64,000 bases of DNA, taken from NCBI GenBank assembly GCA_015059785.1, contig SUZS01000002.1, positions 62,001 to 126,000 of the forward strand, read 5' to 3'. The notes below the pieces were generated by a model. It was given only the letters and a program-made list of their open reading frames with translations. It did not search any database and had not been told where the DNA came from. The stretch is from Rikenellaceae bacterium (GTDB lineage: Bacteria; Bacteroidota; Bacteroidia; Bacteroidales; Rikenellaceae). The translations under genes were made by a program, and so were the position numbers. Shown one piece after another: positions 9,087 to 17,881 of the stretch. Positions within the stretch are counted from its first letter, which is position 1, and each line of letters begins with the position of its first letter.

Positions 9087-12000
9087 CTAATTGTCGTAGT
9101 CTGCGTCAATGGTTGATACACCCAAAGTAATCTCCTCAAGCACCTGAAGCAGTACGCTGACGGTCTCAAGCGATGTGAAGATAGTGACATTATTCTCAAC
9201 AGCTGCACGGCGAATTTCATATCCGTCAAGGCGTGCGCTGTGCTGGTTAAGGTCAATGGTGTTGATAATATAGTTTACATGGCCGCGACACAGTGAACGA
9301 TAGATGTCGTCGCTACCCTCAATAAGCTTGCTCAGCTTACGGGTGCGAATGCCGTGTGTGCGCAAAAAGTCGGCTGTACCCTTTGTAGCCTCAATATTAA
9401 AGCCGAGGTTGTAGAAGCGGCGAACCAGTGGCAGAGCCCTCTCCTTATCCTTGTCGGCAAGGGTCACAAGCACTGTTCCGTAGTTCACTACATCCATACC
9501 AGAAGCCTGCAGAGACTTATAGAGTGCGCGGGTCATAGAGTTATCATATCCGATAGCCTCGCCGGTAGACTTCATCTCTGGAGAGAGGTATGTGTCAATA
9601 CCCTTAATCTTTGCAAATGAGAATGCAGGAGTCTTAACGAAGAAACGCTTGCGCTCACGACCGTAAACCTCTGTAATACCCTGCTCCTTAAGACTGTGAC
9701 CGAGCATTACGCGGGTTGCTATCTTTGCCATAGGAACATTGCAAGACTTAGAGAGGAACGGAACAGTACGAGATGAACGCGGATTAACCTCAATAACATA
9801 GACCTTATCCTCATTGTCTACAATAAACTGAATATTGTACAGACCTACAATGCCGATAGCCTTACCAAGACGCACTGTGTAGTCAATCATCTTCTGCTTA
9901 ACTGAGTCACTAAGGCTAAATGAAGGGTAAACGCTGATACTATCGCCTGAGTGAATACCAGTTCTCTCAACATGCTCCATAATACCAGGGATGAATACAT
10001 CCGTGCCGTCGCAAATAGCATCTACCTCAGCCTCCTTACCCATAATATACTTGTCTACAAGCACTGGAGAGTCCTCGTTAATCTCTACAGCGTTGTGCAG
10101 ATAGTGGCGCAGAGCCTGCTCGTTACCTACAATCTGCATCGCACGGCCACCAAGCACAAAGCTTGGACGAACAAGCACTGGATAGCCGATAGTCTCGGCT
10201 GCTGCAACACCCTCCTCAATCTCTGTTACGGCCTTTGCCTGTGGCTGTGGAATACCCACCTCGCGCATAATAGCCTCAAATAGTTTACGGTCCTCAGCCT
10301 TGTCAATAGCCTCAAGGTCTGTACCGATAATCTTTACACCCATCTGCACCAGAGGCTTTGCAAGATTGATGGCTGTCTGACCACCGAGGGTAACGATAAC
10401 TCCCTCTGGATTCTCGTGGTGGATAATGTTCATCACATTCTCCACAGTCAGAGGCTCAAAGTATAGCTTGTCAGATATTGTGTAGTCTGTAGAGACTGTC
10501 TCTGGGTTGTTGTTGATAATAATAGCCTCATATCCCGCCTCGCGGATAGCCCAGATGGCGTGTACTGTAGAGTAGTCAAACTCTACACCCTGACCGATAC
10601 GGATAGGACCAGAGCCAAGAACAACAATCTTCTTGCGGTCTGATACTACTGACTCATTCTTGCTCTCGTATGTAGAGTAGAAGTATGGAATATAACGGTC
10701 AAACTCGCCAGAGCAAGAGTCAATAATCTTGAATACAGGCTTAATGTCCATACTCTCGCGAAGAACAATAACCTCGCTCTCGGTCATACCCCACAGCTGA
10801 CCGATATACTTATCGCCAAAACCAAGACGCTTTGCCTCAAGCAGCACAGCGCGGTCGCCCTTGTTCTGAGCAACCTTACGCTCCATGCGCACAATATTCT
10901 TAAACTTCTCAAGGAAGAGCATATCAATCTTAGTGCGGTCGTAAATCAGTGAGCGGTCAATGCCTCGGCGCAGAAGCTCTGCAATGGCATAAATTCGGTC
11001 GTCAGTGCCGCGAGTGATATATGCAAGCATATCCTGTGTTGGCATCTGGTCAAACTTCTTGTTATGGATATGGCATACACCGGTCTCAAGAGAGCGAATA
11101 GCCTTCAGAAGGCTCTCCTCAATAGTTCTGCCGATGCTCATAGCCTCGCCCGTAGCCTTCATCTGTGTGCCAAGCTCGTTGCTTGCCTCGCTAAACTTGT
11201 CAAATGGGAAGCGGGCAACCTTCGTAACGATATAGTCAATAGCTGGCTCGCAGCATGCAGGCATACCCTCAATAAGAATCTCGTCAAGGGTCATACCTAC
11301 AGCAACCTTTGCTGTCACGCGAGCGATAGGGAAGCCACTGGCCTTTGATGCAAGGGCAGATGAACGAGATACGCGAGGATTAACCTCAATAATGTAGTAC
11401 TTGAATGAGAGTGGGTCAAGGGCAAACTGAACATTGCAGCCTCCCTCAATCTTGAGCGCGCGGATAAGTTTGAGTGCGCTGTCGCGGAGCATCTGAAACT
11501 CCTTGTTTGACAGAGTCTGCGCAGGCGCAACAACAATACTATCGCCAGTATGGATGCCCACAGGGTCTACATTCTCCATACTACAAATAGCAATGGCAGT
11601 GTCGTTCTTGTCACGCATTACCTCAAACTCAATCTCCTTATATCCCTTGATACTCTTCTCTACAAGCACCTGATGAACTGGAGATACGGCAAGGGCGTTA
11701 CGCATAAGCTCGCGCAGCTGCTGCTCGTTGTCAGCAAAGCCGCCTCCAGAGCCACCGAGTGTAAATGCAGGGCGGAGAACTACTGGATAAGATATCTTCT
11801 TAGCAACCTCGACAGCCTCCTCTACAGAGTAGACAATCTCTGAAGGGATTACTGGCTCGCCGAGCTTAATACAGAGCTCCTTAAACAGCTCGCGGTCCTC
11901 GGCCTGCTCAATACTCTGGAACGAAGTACCTAAAATCTCTACCTGACACTCCTCAAGGATGCCCTTCTTGGCAAGTTGTACGGCAAGGTTAAGACCAGTC

Positions 12001-12278
12001 TGGCCACCAAGGCCTGGAACAATAGCATCTGGACGCTCGTAGCGGATAATCTTTGCTACATACTCCAGTTTGAGCGGCTCCATATATACCTTGTCGGCAA
12101 TAAATGTGTCGGTCATAATTGTTGCAGGGTTTGAGTTTACGAGGATAACCTCATAACCCTCCTCCTTAAGAGCAAGACACGCCTGTGTACCTGCGTAGTC
12201 AAACTCGGCTGCCTGACCAATAACAATCGGACCAGAGCCGATAACCATCACTTTCTTTATATCTGTTCTCTTAGGCAT
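9087..12278 (-). CDS. carB: Carbamoyl-phosphate synthase, large subunit
   Basis: Makes carbamoyl phosphate from bicarbonate, ammonia and two ATP. The 1063 residues show the family's duplicated architecture: two ATP-grasp halves (opening with KVMVIGSGPIVIGQA and KIVVLGSGPIRIGQG), an oligomerisation region between them and a C-terminal MGS-like allosteric domain (about 930-1063). The N-terminal 8 nt overlap carA. Because the partner CarA lacks its nucleophile cysteine, this subunit is probably fed with free ammonia (inference). The last residues ETVSVLLQVLEEITLG are typical of the MGS domain end. Confidence 0.97.
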   Translation of the reverse strand: MPKRTDIKKVMVIGSGPIVIGQAAEFDYAGTQACLALKEEGYEVILVNSNPATIMTDTFIADKVYMEPLKLEYVAKIIRYERPDAIVPGLGGQTGLNLAVQLAKKGILEECQVEILGTSFQSIEQAEDRELFKELCIKLGEPVIPSEIVYSVEEAVEVAKKISYPVVLRPAFTLGGSGGGFADNEQQLRELMRNALAVSPVHQVLVEKSIKGYKEIEFEVMRDKNDTAIAICSMENVDPVGIHTGDSIVVAPAQTLSNKEFQMLRDSALKLIRALKIEGGCNVQFALDPLSFKYYIIEVNPRVSRSSALASKASGFPIARVTAKVAVGMTLDEILIEGMPACCEPAIDYIVTKVARFPFDKFSEASNELGTQMKATGEAMSIGRTIEESLLKAIRSLETGVCHIHNKKFDQMPTQDMLAYITRGTDDRIYAIAELLRRGIDRSLIYDRTKIDMLFLEKFKNIVRMERKVAQNKGDRAVLLEAKRLGFGDKYIGQLWGMTESEVIVLRESMDIKPVFKIIDSCSGEFDRYIPYFYSTYESKNESVVSDRKKIVVLGSGPIRIGQGVEFDYSTVHAIWAIREAGYEAIIINNNPETVSTDYTISDKLYFEPLTVENVMNIIHHENPEGVIVTLGGQTAINLAKPLVQMGVKIIGTDLEAIDKAEDRKLFEAIMREVGIPQPQAKAVTEIEEGVAAAETIGYPVLVRPSFVLGGRAMQIVGNEQALRHYLHNAVEINEDSPVLVDKYIMGKEAEVDAICDGTDVFIPGIMEHVERTGIHSGDSISVYPSFSLSDSVKQKMIDYTVRLGKAIGIVGLYNIQFIVDNEDKVYVIEVNPRSSRTVPFLSKSCNVPMAKIATRVMLGHSLKEQGITEVYGRERKRFFVKTPAFSFAKIKGIDTYLSPEMKSTGEAIGYDNSMTRALYKSLQASGMDVVNYGTVLVTLADKDKERALPLVRRFYNLGFNIEATKGTADFLRTHGIRTRKLSKLIEGSDDIYRSLCRGHVNYIINTIDLNQHSARLDGYEIRRAAVENNVTIFTSLETVSVLLQVLEEITLGVSTIDADYDN

Positions 12279-13362
12279 TGCTATTTCCCTCCATCAGTTT
12301 AATGAATTTATCAAAGAGATAGGTGCTGTCATTTGCTCCCGGAGCACCCTCGGGGTGATACTGCACAGAGAAGAGCTTGTCCTTGCGACACTCTACTCCT
12401 GCTACCATATTGTCAAGCACACCGCTGTGGCTAACCTCAAGGCCTGTACCCTCAAGACTCTCTCTGCTAACGGTATACTCAAGGCTCATACCAGTCGTCT
12501 CAATGCGATTTGTTATTGTGTTGCGCACTGGACGGCTAACACTACGGTTGCCATTCTGCTGACGCTCACACTTAGCACCATATGCGAGTGCTACGAGCAG
12601 ATGTCCAAGGCTGATACCCATAATTGGCAGAGTGCCCTTCAGCTCCTTAATAAGCTCTACAACCTCTGGTACGCAGTATGGCGAACCTGGACCGTTTGAG
12701 ATAAGTATGCCGTGTGGATTAAATGCGCGAATCTCATCAGCAGGAGTGTTGTAAGGTACTATAATTACATTGCAACCGCGACGGTTAAGCTCCTCAATGA
12801 TTGTACGCTTAACACCGCAGTCAACAACTACAACATCGTACTTATGATTTGGAGTACGAGAGTACCAACGCTTGCGGCAGCTAACCTTTGCCACTACATT
12901 GCCCTGCTCTGGAGTCTTCTCAATAAGCTCTAAAGCCTGCTCGACAGTAACATCTGCGTCTACTATAGCTGCACGCATAGCACCCTTCTCGCGCAGCAGA
13001 AGTGTTAGGGCGCGAGTATCAATGCCGCAAATGCCAGGTATGGAGTTCTCCTCCATAACCTCGTCTATGGTCTTGGTAAAGCGGAAGTTGCTCGGTGTTG
13101 TGCAGTACTCACGCACCACAAGCGCTCCAAGAGCCAGCTGCTTGGACTCAAAGTCCTCATCTGCAATACCATAGTTGCCAATAACAGGATAGGTCATAAC
13201 CACCATCTGATCAGCATATCCAGGGTCTGAAAGAATCTCCTGATAGCCCACTACAGAGGTGTTGAAAACGATGTGGCAGACAGCCGTGCGGTTGGCTCCA
13301 AAACCATAACCGTAGAACTGCTCACCGCTCTGCAATACTAATTTTTTGTCGGGTTGTGTCAT
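12271..13362 (-). CDS. carA: Carbamoyl-phosphate synthase small subunit, glutaminase nucleophile replaced by serine
   Basis: The small subunit normally hydrolyses glutamine and channels ammonia to CarB. The N-terminal CarA domain (about 1-150) and the class I amidotransferase domain (about 175-355) are both present, 363 residues in all. The nucleophile motif normally read as G-I-C-L-G-H-Q is here G250-I-S251-L-G-H-L; the codon at 12610-12612 (AGC on the coding strand) is unambiguous. The Gln-binding segments usually read GGNHPV and AQNHG have also decayed (SVSRPV, TTGMSLEY), while the HPE triad end (H336, E338) remains. So glutaminase activity is probably lost. This resembles vertebrate ammonia-dependent CPS I, which also has serine at this place. 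The gene lies between pyrC and carB. Confidence 0.93.
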   Translation of the reverse strand: MTQPDKKLVLQSGEQFYGYGFGANRTAVCHIVFNTSVVGYQEILSDPGYADQMVVMTYPVIGNYGIADEDFESKQLALGALVVREYCTTPSNFRFTKTIDEVMEENSIPGICGIDTRALTLLLREKGAMRAAIVDADVTVEQALELIEKTPEQGNVVAKVSCRKRWYSRTPNHKYDVVVVDCGVKRTIIEELNRRGCNVIIVPYNTPADEIRAFNPHGILISNGPGSPYCVPEVVELIKELKGTLPIMGISLGHLLVALAYGAKCERQQNGNRSVSRPVRNTITNRIETTGMSLEYTVSRESLEGTGLEVSHSGVLDNMVAGVECRKDKLFSVQYHPEGAPGANDSTYLFDKFIKLMEGNSNA

Positions 13363-13386
13363 TGTATATTATTGTTGTTTAATTTC

Positions 13387-14658
13387 TTACGCTCTCCAAA
13401 CTGCTTTACCACCATAGAGTGTTAGTACACACTGCCCATAGAGTTCCCAGCCCTCAAATGGGGTAGCCTTGCCCTTTGAGAGGAAAACAGCGGGGTCTAC
13501 GGTAAATGGGGTAGTGGTGTCAAAAATAGCAATGTCTGCCCTCTCGCCCTCCTTGAGCGCTCCGCCCAAGTTGAATATGCGACGAGGATTTTCACTCATC
13601 AGCTCAATAGCCTTCTCAATAGTGATTATGCCCTCGCGGACCAACTTTGTGTAGATAACCGCAAAGCTTGTCTCAAGGCCTACAACACCCATTGCGCTAC
13701 CAGCAAGGCCCTTGCCCTTCTGCTCGGCAGTGTGAGGTGCATGGTCGGTGGCAATAACCTCAATAGTGCCATCCTTAATACCCTCAATAAGCGCAGCGCG
13801 ATCTACCGCCGAGCGAATTGGTGGATTCATCTTAAAGCGGCCATTCTCCTCAATATCCATATCGGTCATTGTAAGGTAATGAGGACCCGTCTCTCCAGTC
13901 ATCTGTAGTCCGCGACGCTTTGCATTGCGCAACGCCTCCACGCTACCTGCCGCAGACATATGGCAGATGTGGTAACGACAACCGCTCTTTTCAACAAGCT
14001 CTGTATCGCGTGCTATTGGTCCCCACTCGCTCTGACAGCAGATGCCCTTGTGATTGTGCACTGCTGCATACTCTCCTTCGTGGATATATCCACCAAAGAG
14101 TAGTCGCTCATCCTCGCAGTGTGCCGCAATAATGCCGCCCGCAGCGGCTATGCGCTTCATTGCAACGAGCATAGTATTTTCATCCTGCACACCTGTGCCG
14201 TCGTCAGAAAATCCTACGCAGTGTGGCATTAGAGCCTCCACATCAACAACCTGACTACCAATGCGGCTCTTTGTGATTGTGGCAAATGGGCGCACCTCAA
14301 TCAGTGCTGTGCGGTCAATAATATCCTGCTGGATGGCAATGTTCTCTACACTATCAGGTGCAGGGTTGAGGTTTGGCATAGAGCAGACAGTTGTAAAACC
14401 TCCACGGGCAGCCGCCGCTGTGCCAGTGGCAATAGTCTCCTTTTCAGAGAATCCTGGCTCGCGAAGATGTACATGCACATCGGCAAGACCATAGGTGACA
14501 ATGCAGCCTGAAGCGTCAAAAATCTCGGTCTGATTGTCCGCCTCAATATGCTCTGCAATACGGGCTATAACACCATCCTCAACAAGGATGTCAGCGGTAG
14601 TAGAATTGCCTTTACATACTACTGTGCCACTCTTTATCAATAACTTGCTTTGGCTCAT
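13387..14658 (-). CDS. pyrC: Dihydroorotase, type I
   Basis: Cyclises carbamoyl aspartate to dihydroorotate. The zinc amidohydrolase fold has the metal motif DVHVHLREPGF (His62, His64), a probable bridging-lysine region around residue 150, further histidines in AAHCED and YHICHMS, and the catalytic Asp in ATDHAPHT. The 423 residues fit the longer type I family rather than the 340-residue E. coli type. It is the first gene of the pyr operon, behind a 150-nt structured leader. The next gene carA follows after 24 nt. Confidence 0.96.
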   Translation of the reverse strand: MSQSKLLIKSGTVVCKGNSTTADILVEDGVIARIAEHIEADNQTEIFDASGCIVTYGLADVHVHLREPGFSEKETIATGTAAAARGGFTTVCSMPNLNPAPDSVENIAIQQDIIDRTALIEVRPFATITKSRIGSQVVDVEALMPHCVGFSDDGTGVQDENTMLVAMKRIAAAGGIIAAHCEDERLLFGGYIHEGEYAAVHNHKGICCQSEWGPIARDTELVEKSGCRYHICHMSAAGSVEALRNAKRRGLQMTGETGPHYLTMTDMDIEENGRFKMNPPIRSAVDRAALIEGIKDGTIEVIATDHAPHTAEQKGKGLAGSAMGVVGLETSFAVIYTKLVREGIITIEKAIELMSENPRRIFNLGGALKEGERADIAIFDTTTPFTVDPAVFLSKGKATPFEGWELYGQCVLTLYGGKAVWRA

Positions 14659-14677
14659 AATCCTACACTATAAAAAA

Positions 14678-14701
14678 CAAGCGACCCTATAAGGTCGCTT
14701 G
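14678..14701 (-). terminator. Attenuator-like intrinsic terminator in the pyr leader
   Basis: On the minus strand, the 9-bp stem CAAGCGACC/GGTCGCTTG with a 6-nt loop is followed at once by six U residues. It lies about 20 nt before the pyrC start and inside the transcribed leader, so it can stop transcription before the operon. A terminator between a promoter and its first gene indicates conditional read-through. Confidence 0.75.
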
Positions 14702-14719
14702 ATAAGTAGACAATAAATC

Positions 14720-14805
14720 TAAAACAGAGTAAACATCACCCCAATTCTGAGGCTGTAATACGGGCGGTATGTAATTATTAGCTCTCACCGTTTGACTCTG
14801 TTTTA
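14720..14805 (-). promoter_or_regulatory. Long stem-loop at the 5' end of the pyr mRNA, candidate regulatory RNA
   Basis: TAAAACAGAGT followed by AAAC (14720-14734) pairs with GTTT, one bulged base and ACTCTGTTTTA (14790-14805), making about 15 bp around a 55-nt inner region with further short complementarities. It begins within a few bases of the predicted transcription start and precedes the attenuator hairpin. I could not see the PyrR-binding consensus of Firmicutes. A clear antiterminator pairing with the terminator arms was not found by eye. Confidence 0.55.
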
Positions 14806-14812
14806 TTGGGTG

Positions 14813-14844
14813 CAAAGGTAATAAAACTTATCTAAATCGCCAAA
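14813..14844 (-). promoter_or_regulatory. Promoter of the pyr operon
   Basis: On the minus strand, TTTG (14841-14844), a 20-nt spacer and TACCTTTG (14813-14820) give an exact Bacteroidota promoter. The -33 box lies just past the purT stop. Transcription should start near 14808, leaving a leader of about 150 nt. Confidence 0.8.
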
Positions 14845-14847
14845 CTT

Positions 14848-16038
14848 TTAGCGAGGTAAAATAGTATATTTTAACTTTGCATACGCTCTTTCAGCCTTAG
14901 CCAGTGCCTTCTCTACAGTCTCGTCTGTCGCAAGGATAACTCCAAAGCGGCGATGGCCCACAACCTCAGGCTTTCCAAAGAGGCGAATCTGCACACCATC
15001 CTCAGCTACTACCTGGTCAAGATTCTCAAAGACAACTTTGTCTGTATCTCCCTCGACAACAATAGCTTTTGATGCGCTTGCACCATAAAAGCGAACACTT
15101 GGGATTGGTAAACCTATCACAGCGCGAGCGTGCAGAGCAAACTCCGACAAGTCCTGTGAAATCATAGTTACCATACCAGTGTCGTGTGGGCGTGGAGAGA
15201 CCTCGCTGAAGATAACCTCATCGCCCTTGATAAACATCTCTACACCGAAAATGCCATAGCCGCCAAGCGCGCCGGTAATCTTGTGTGCAATCTCCTTTGC
15301 CTTAGCCTTTGCAGTTTCGCTCATAGGCTGAGGCTGCCAAGACTCACGATAGTCGCCATCCACCTGATGGTGTCCAATAGGCTCAAGGATTGTTGTGCCT
15401 GCGCTGTGGCGCACTGTGAGCATTGTAATCTCGTAATCAAAGTCCACAAAACGCTCAACAATCACACGACCAGCACCAGCACGACCACCCTCCTGCGCAA
15501 TCTGCCAAGAGCGGTCAATGTCCGCCTCGCACTTTACTGTACTCTGACCGTGACCTGAAGAGCTCATAATAGGCTTTACAACGCAAGGAATACCAACCTC
15601 AGCAATAGCTGCATCAAACTCCTCACGGCTCTCTGCAAAACGGTAGAAAGATGTTGGGAGACCAAGCTCCTCGGCAGCAAGGCGACGAATACCCTCGCGG
15701 TTCATTGTAAGCAGTGCGGCCTTTGCTGTTGGAGTGACGCTATAACCCTCTGCCTCAAGTTCTACAAGTGTTGGAGTGGCAATAGCCTCCACCTCAGGGA
15801 TAATATAGTCAGGCTTCTCAGCCTCAATAACCTCGCGAAGAGCCTTGCCGTCTAACATTGAGAATACATAGCTCTTGTTTGCAACCTGCATTGCTGGTGC
15901 GTTTGCATACCTATCGCATGCAACGACCTCAATGCCATATCTCTGCAATTCAATAGTAACCTCCTTGCCAAGCTCGCCAGAGCCACAAAGTAGCGCCTTT
16001 TTACCTACCGCCGTCATTGGCGTACCAATCTTTACCAT
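14848..16038 (-). CDS. purT: Formate-dependent phosphoribosylglycinamide formyltransferase
   Basis: Formylates GAR using formate and ATP (third purine step), a folate-independent alternative to PurN. It is an ATP-grasp protein of 396 residues. Visible: the N-terminal loop [12 protein letters not shown], the ATP-binding region [24 protein letters not shown], and the metal-binding [12 protein letters not shown]. The protein is complete. It has its own promoter at 16072-16103. The pyr promoter starts directly after its stop, so the two pathways are adjacent but separately controlled. Confidence 0.97.
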   Translation of the reverse strand: MVKIGTPMTAVGKKALLCGSGELGKEVTIELQRYGIEVVACDRYANAPAMQVANKSYVFSMLDGKALREVIEAEKPDYIIPEVEAIATPTLVELEAEGYSVTPTAKAALLTMNREGIRRLAAEELGLPTSFYRFAESREEFDAAIAEVGIPCVVKPIMSSSGHGQSTVKCEADIDRSWQIAQEGGRAGAGRVIVERFVDFDYEITMLTVRHSAGTTILEPIGHHQVDGDYRESWQPQPMSETAKAKAKEIAHKITGALGGYGIFGVEMFIKGDEVIFSEVSPRPHDTGMVTMISQDLSEFALHARAVIGLPIPSVRFYGASASKAIVVEGDTDKVVFENLDQVVAEDGVQIRLFGKPEVVGHRRFGVILATDETVEKALAKAERAYAKLKYTILPR

Positions 16039-16071
16039 ATATAAAAAAATAAGTATGTGTTATATTTTTGA

Positions 16072-16103
16072 CAAAAGTAATAAAAGGTTAGATTTTTTGC
16101 AAA
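16072..16103 (-). promoter_or_regulatory. Promoter of purT
   Basis: On the minus strand, TTTG (16100-16103), a 20-nt spacer and TACTTTTG (16072-16079). The leader would be about 30 nt. Confidence 0.65.
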
Positions 16104-16113
16104 TATATATCAT

Positions 16114-17280
16114 CTATAGTGCGGATAACAACTGGTAGAGTAGATATCCGAGGTAGTTGCCGACTGCATAACCTGCCAAGCCGTTTGTAATGCCCACAAC
16201 AACTACATCACGATTCTTCATTGTAGCTGCAATCATCGGTACGCATACTGGCGAGTTGACAAGTGTATTTGATGTAATAACGGCAGTATCTGCGTCAATG
16301 CGCAGAGGACGGGCTAAAAGGATGGTGATAAAGAGCGAGCCAAACACAATAACCGTCTGGAACATCAGCACAAAGACACTCTGCTCCCAGTTGATTATTG
16401 ATAGGTCTGCCATTGTCGCCATAACAAGACAGAAGACATAGATAAGATACATACCCGCATCGTAACTCTTGTCCCAGCTACGCACCTGTTTAGACGCTGT
16501 CATAAGTAGCGAAAGGGTGGTAATAGTCAGAATAAGTGCTACCATTGAAATACCAGACTCACCACCAACATACTTTCCAACAACAACAGAAATACCCATT
16601 ACAACAACCGATGCTACAAAAACCTTAAGTAGTTGAATGATAGATGCTTTGGTGGCAAAATCGCGGTATGGATTATCGTTGCTGTTATCAATCTCAACCT
16701 CCTGCTCAATATGGTTGTTTTTGCCGACAATTTTGCGCGCAATGCTTACGCCACCACCCATAAGGAACATAAGGTAGAAGAATGATACTATAAGGTTACA
16801 AGTAGATAGCATTACAAAATTTTCGGTACTTAGTCCAACCATCTGCTTTACCGCTGCGAGGTTTGCTGCACCGCCGGTATATTGCCCCGCCAATGAAGCT
16901 GCCATCTTTGGAGCTTCACTGCCGAGTTCGTCGGCGAACAATAGATAGCTCACCACGACAATGGCGGCTACGGATAGAACGCCAATAATTAACGCGCCAA
17001 GGCTCTTACCCACAGAAAATCTTCTGAAGTTGCAGCCAAAGAGCATCATCGGTAGTGCAAGCGGTACGAGTATCTCTGAAATGCTCTCTTGAAAACCGAG
17101 AAGAGAGCTATGTGCCTCAGGGTCAGATGGAAAGATGCCGATATTAGCGACTACAACACCGAGAATGTATAGTGTAAGTACAGGCCCAAGGCGACGAAGT
17201 AGGTCAAACTTATGCGTTGCCCATAGTACACCAGCCGGCGCAAGGAGATAGAATAGAATTAGTAGTATTTTTGCAATCAT
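16114..17280 (-). CDS. DUF819 family multi-spanning membrane protein
   Basis: A 388-residue inner-membrane protein with about ten hydrophobic helices spread over the whole length. The first (LLILFYLLAPAGVLWA) starts almost at the N-terminus. The Gly-rich motif GQYTGGAANLAAVKQ and the late SNTLVNSPVCVPMIAA match what I remember of DUF819 (YjcL-like) proteins, which resemble secondary transporters and are uncharacterised as to substrate. A charged loop near residue 190 splits two halves of about five helices, suggesting an internal repeat as in ion/substrate symporters. It is monocistronic with its own promoter. Confidence 0.8.
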   Translation of the reverse strand: MIAKILLILFYLLAPAGVLWATHKFDLLRRLGPVLTLYILGVVVANIGIFPSDPEAHSSLLGFQESISEILVPLALPMMLFGCNFRRFSVGKSLGALIIGVLSVAAIVVVSYLLFADELGSEAPKMAASLAGQYTGGAANLAAVKQMVGLSTENFVMLSTCNLIVSFFYLMFLMGGGVSIARKIVGKNNHIEQEVEIDNSNDNPYRDFATKASIIQLLKVFVASVVVMGISVVVGKYVGGESGISMVALILTITTLSLLMTASKQVRSWDKSYDAGMYLIYVFCLVMATMADLSIINWEQSVFVLMFQTVIVFGSLFITILLARPLRIDADTAVITSNTLVNSPVCVPMIAATMKNRDVVVVGITNGLAGYAVGNYLGYLLYQLLSAL

Positions 17281-17308
17281 ATATTATTAGGTGAGTAGTT
17301 TAGTAGCG

Positions 17309-17341
17309 CAAAGATAGGTAAAATATCGTAAATCGGACAAA
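17309..17341 (-). promoter_or_regulatory. Promoter of the DUF819 gene
   Basis: On the minus strand, TTTG (17338-17341), a 21-nt spacer and TATCTTTG (17309-17316). The rest of the 298-nt region 17281-17578 is AT-rich. No clear plus-strand promoter for the following small genes was found; TATATTTA at 17454 is the nearest approach. Confidence 0.7.
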
Positions 17342-17513
17342 ATATGTGCATTTTAGTGCTGTGTATACAATGTTTACTCGTGGTTTTTGGTTGTAAAGTG
17401 CAAGATTTAAGTGCTTTTTTTTGAAATTTTTCGCAAAAGTTTCTATATTTATAGTCGCATACTATGTAATAGTGAAATTCACAATAAAATAGGACATAAA
17501 GATATATAAGCCT

Positions 17514-17579
17514 ATGGCACTGCCCGAGCAGTTGCACGACAAAATTGTTGAACTTGCACCCGAGAAGAACAAAAGATAA
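17514..17579 (+). CDS. Candidate 21-residue small protein, coupled to the next gene
   Basis: A short frame beginning MALPEQLHDK and ending PEKNKR. Its stop TAA shares its last A with the ATG of the following gene (TAATG), the arrangement used for coupled translation elsewhere in this window. It is charged and hydrophilic with no recognisable family. It could be a leader peptide, a real small protein or chance; at this length only the tight coupling supports it. Confidence 0.3.
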   Translation: MALPEQLHDKIVELAPEKNKR

Positions 17580-17857
17580 TGAGTTTTAGAGATTTATTAG
17601 ACAACATTCGCCTGCATAAGAGTAGGGCAAAAAGGGTGGTAGATGAGCTTGAGCAGAGCGCATTAAAACCATATCGCGCCAAAGCCAAGCAGTTTATGAA
17701 GGAGGAGAACCGCATAGCGATAATCGTGCTGTTTGTGATTATCGTCGCAGCGATTGTGGTTGGGGATGCTATACCACCACTCGTTTTTGCACTTCTTTGT
17801 GCTGCTGTGGGAGGTGGGGTTCTTTGTTATATTATTGTTAAAAATGATTTGTGGTAA
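17579..17857 (+). CDS. Small membrane protein of unknown function, two helices
   Basis: Not recognised. 92 residues: a basic amphipathic N-terminal half (residues 1-45, many Lys/Arg) and two adjoining hydrophobic segments, about 46-62 (IAIIVLFVIIVAAIVVG) and 65-85. The basic half should stay in the cytoplasm. It follows the 21-codon frame with a 1-nt overlap and precedes another membrane protein after 24 nt, so the two membrane genes are probably one unit. It is the first gene of an AT-rich patch with no known function that ends at the tRNA-Asp gene. Confidence 0.65.
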   Translation: MSFRDLLDNIRLHKSRAKRVVDELEQSALKPYRAKAKQFMKEENRIAIIVLFVIIVAAIVVGDAIPPLVFALLCAAVGGGVLCYIIVKNDLW

Positions 17858-17881
17858 ATTATTTTAGACTTACGAGCTATT

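Noticed and set aside
9077..9256. Sixty-codon N-terminal extension of PyrK
   Set aside because: It overlaps the end of carB in another frame and has no family similarity; MKQVVFEI at 9076 fits the family start.
14678..14805. PyrR-controlled attenuation like that of Bacillus
   Set aside because: The conserved PyrR-binding loop sequence was not found in the leader and no pyrR gene is in the window; only the general attenuator layout is claimed.
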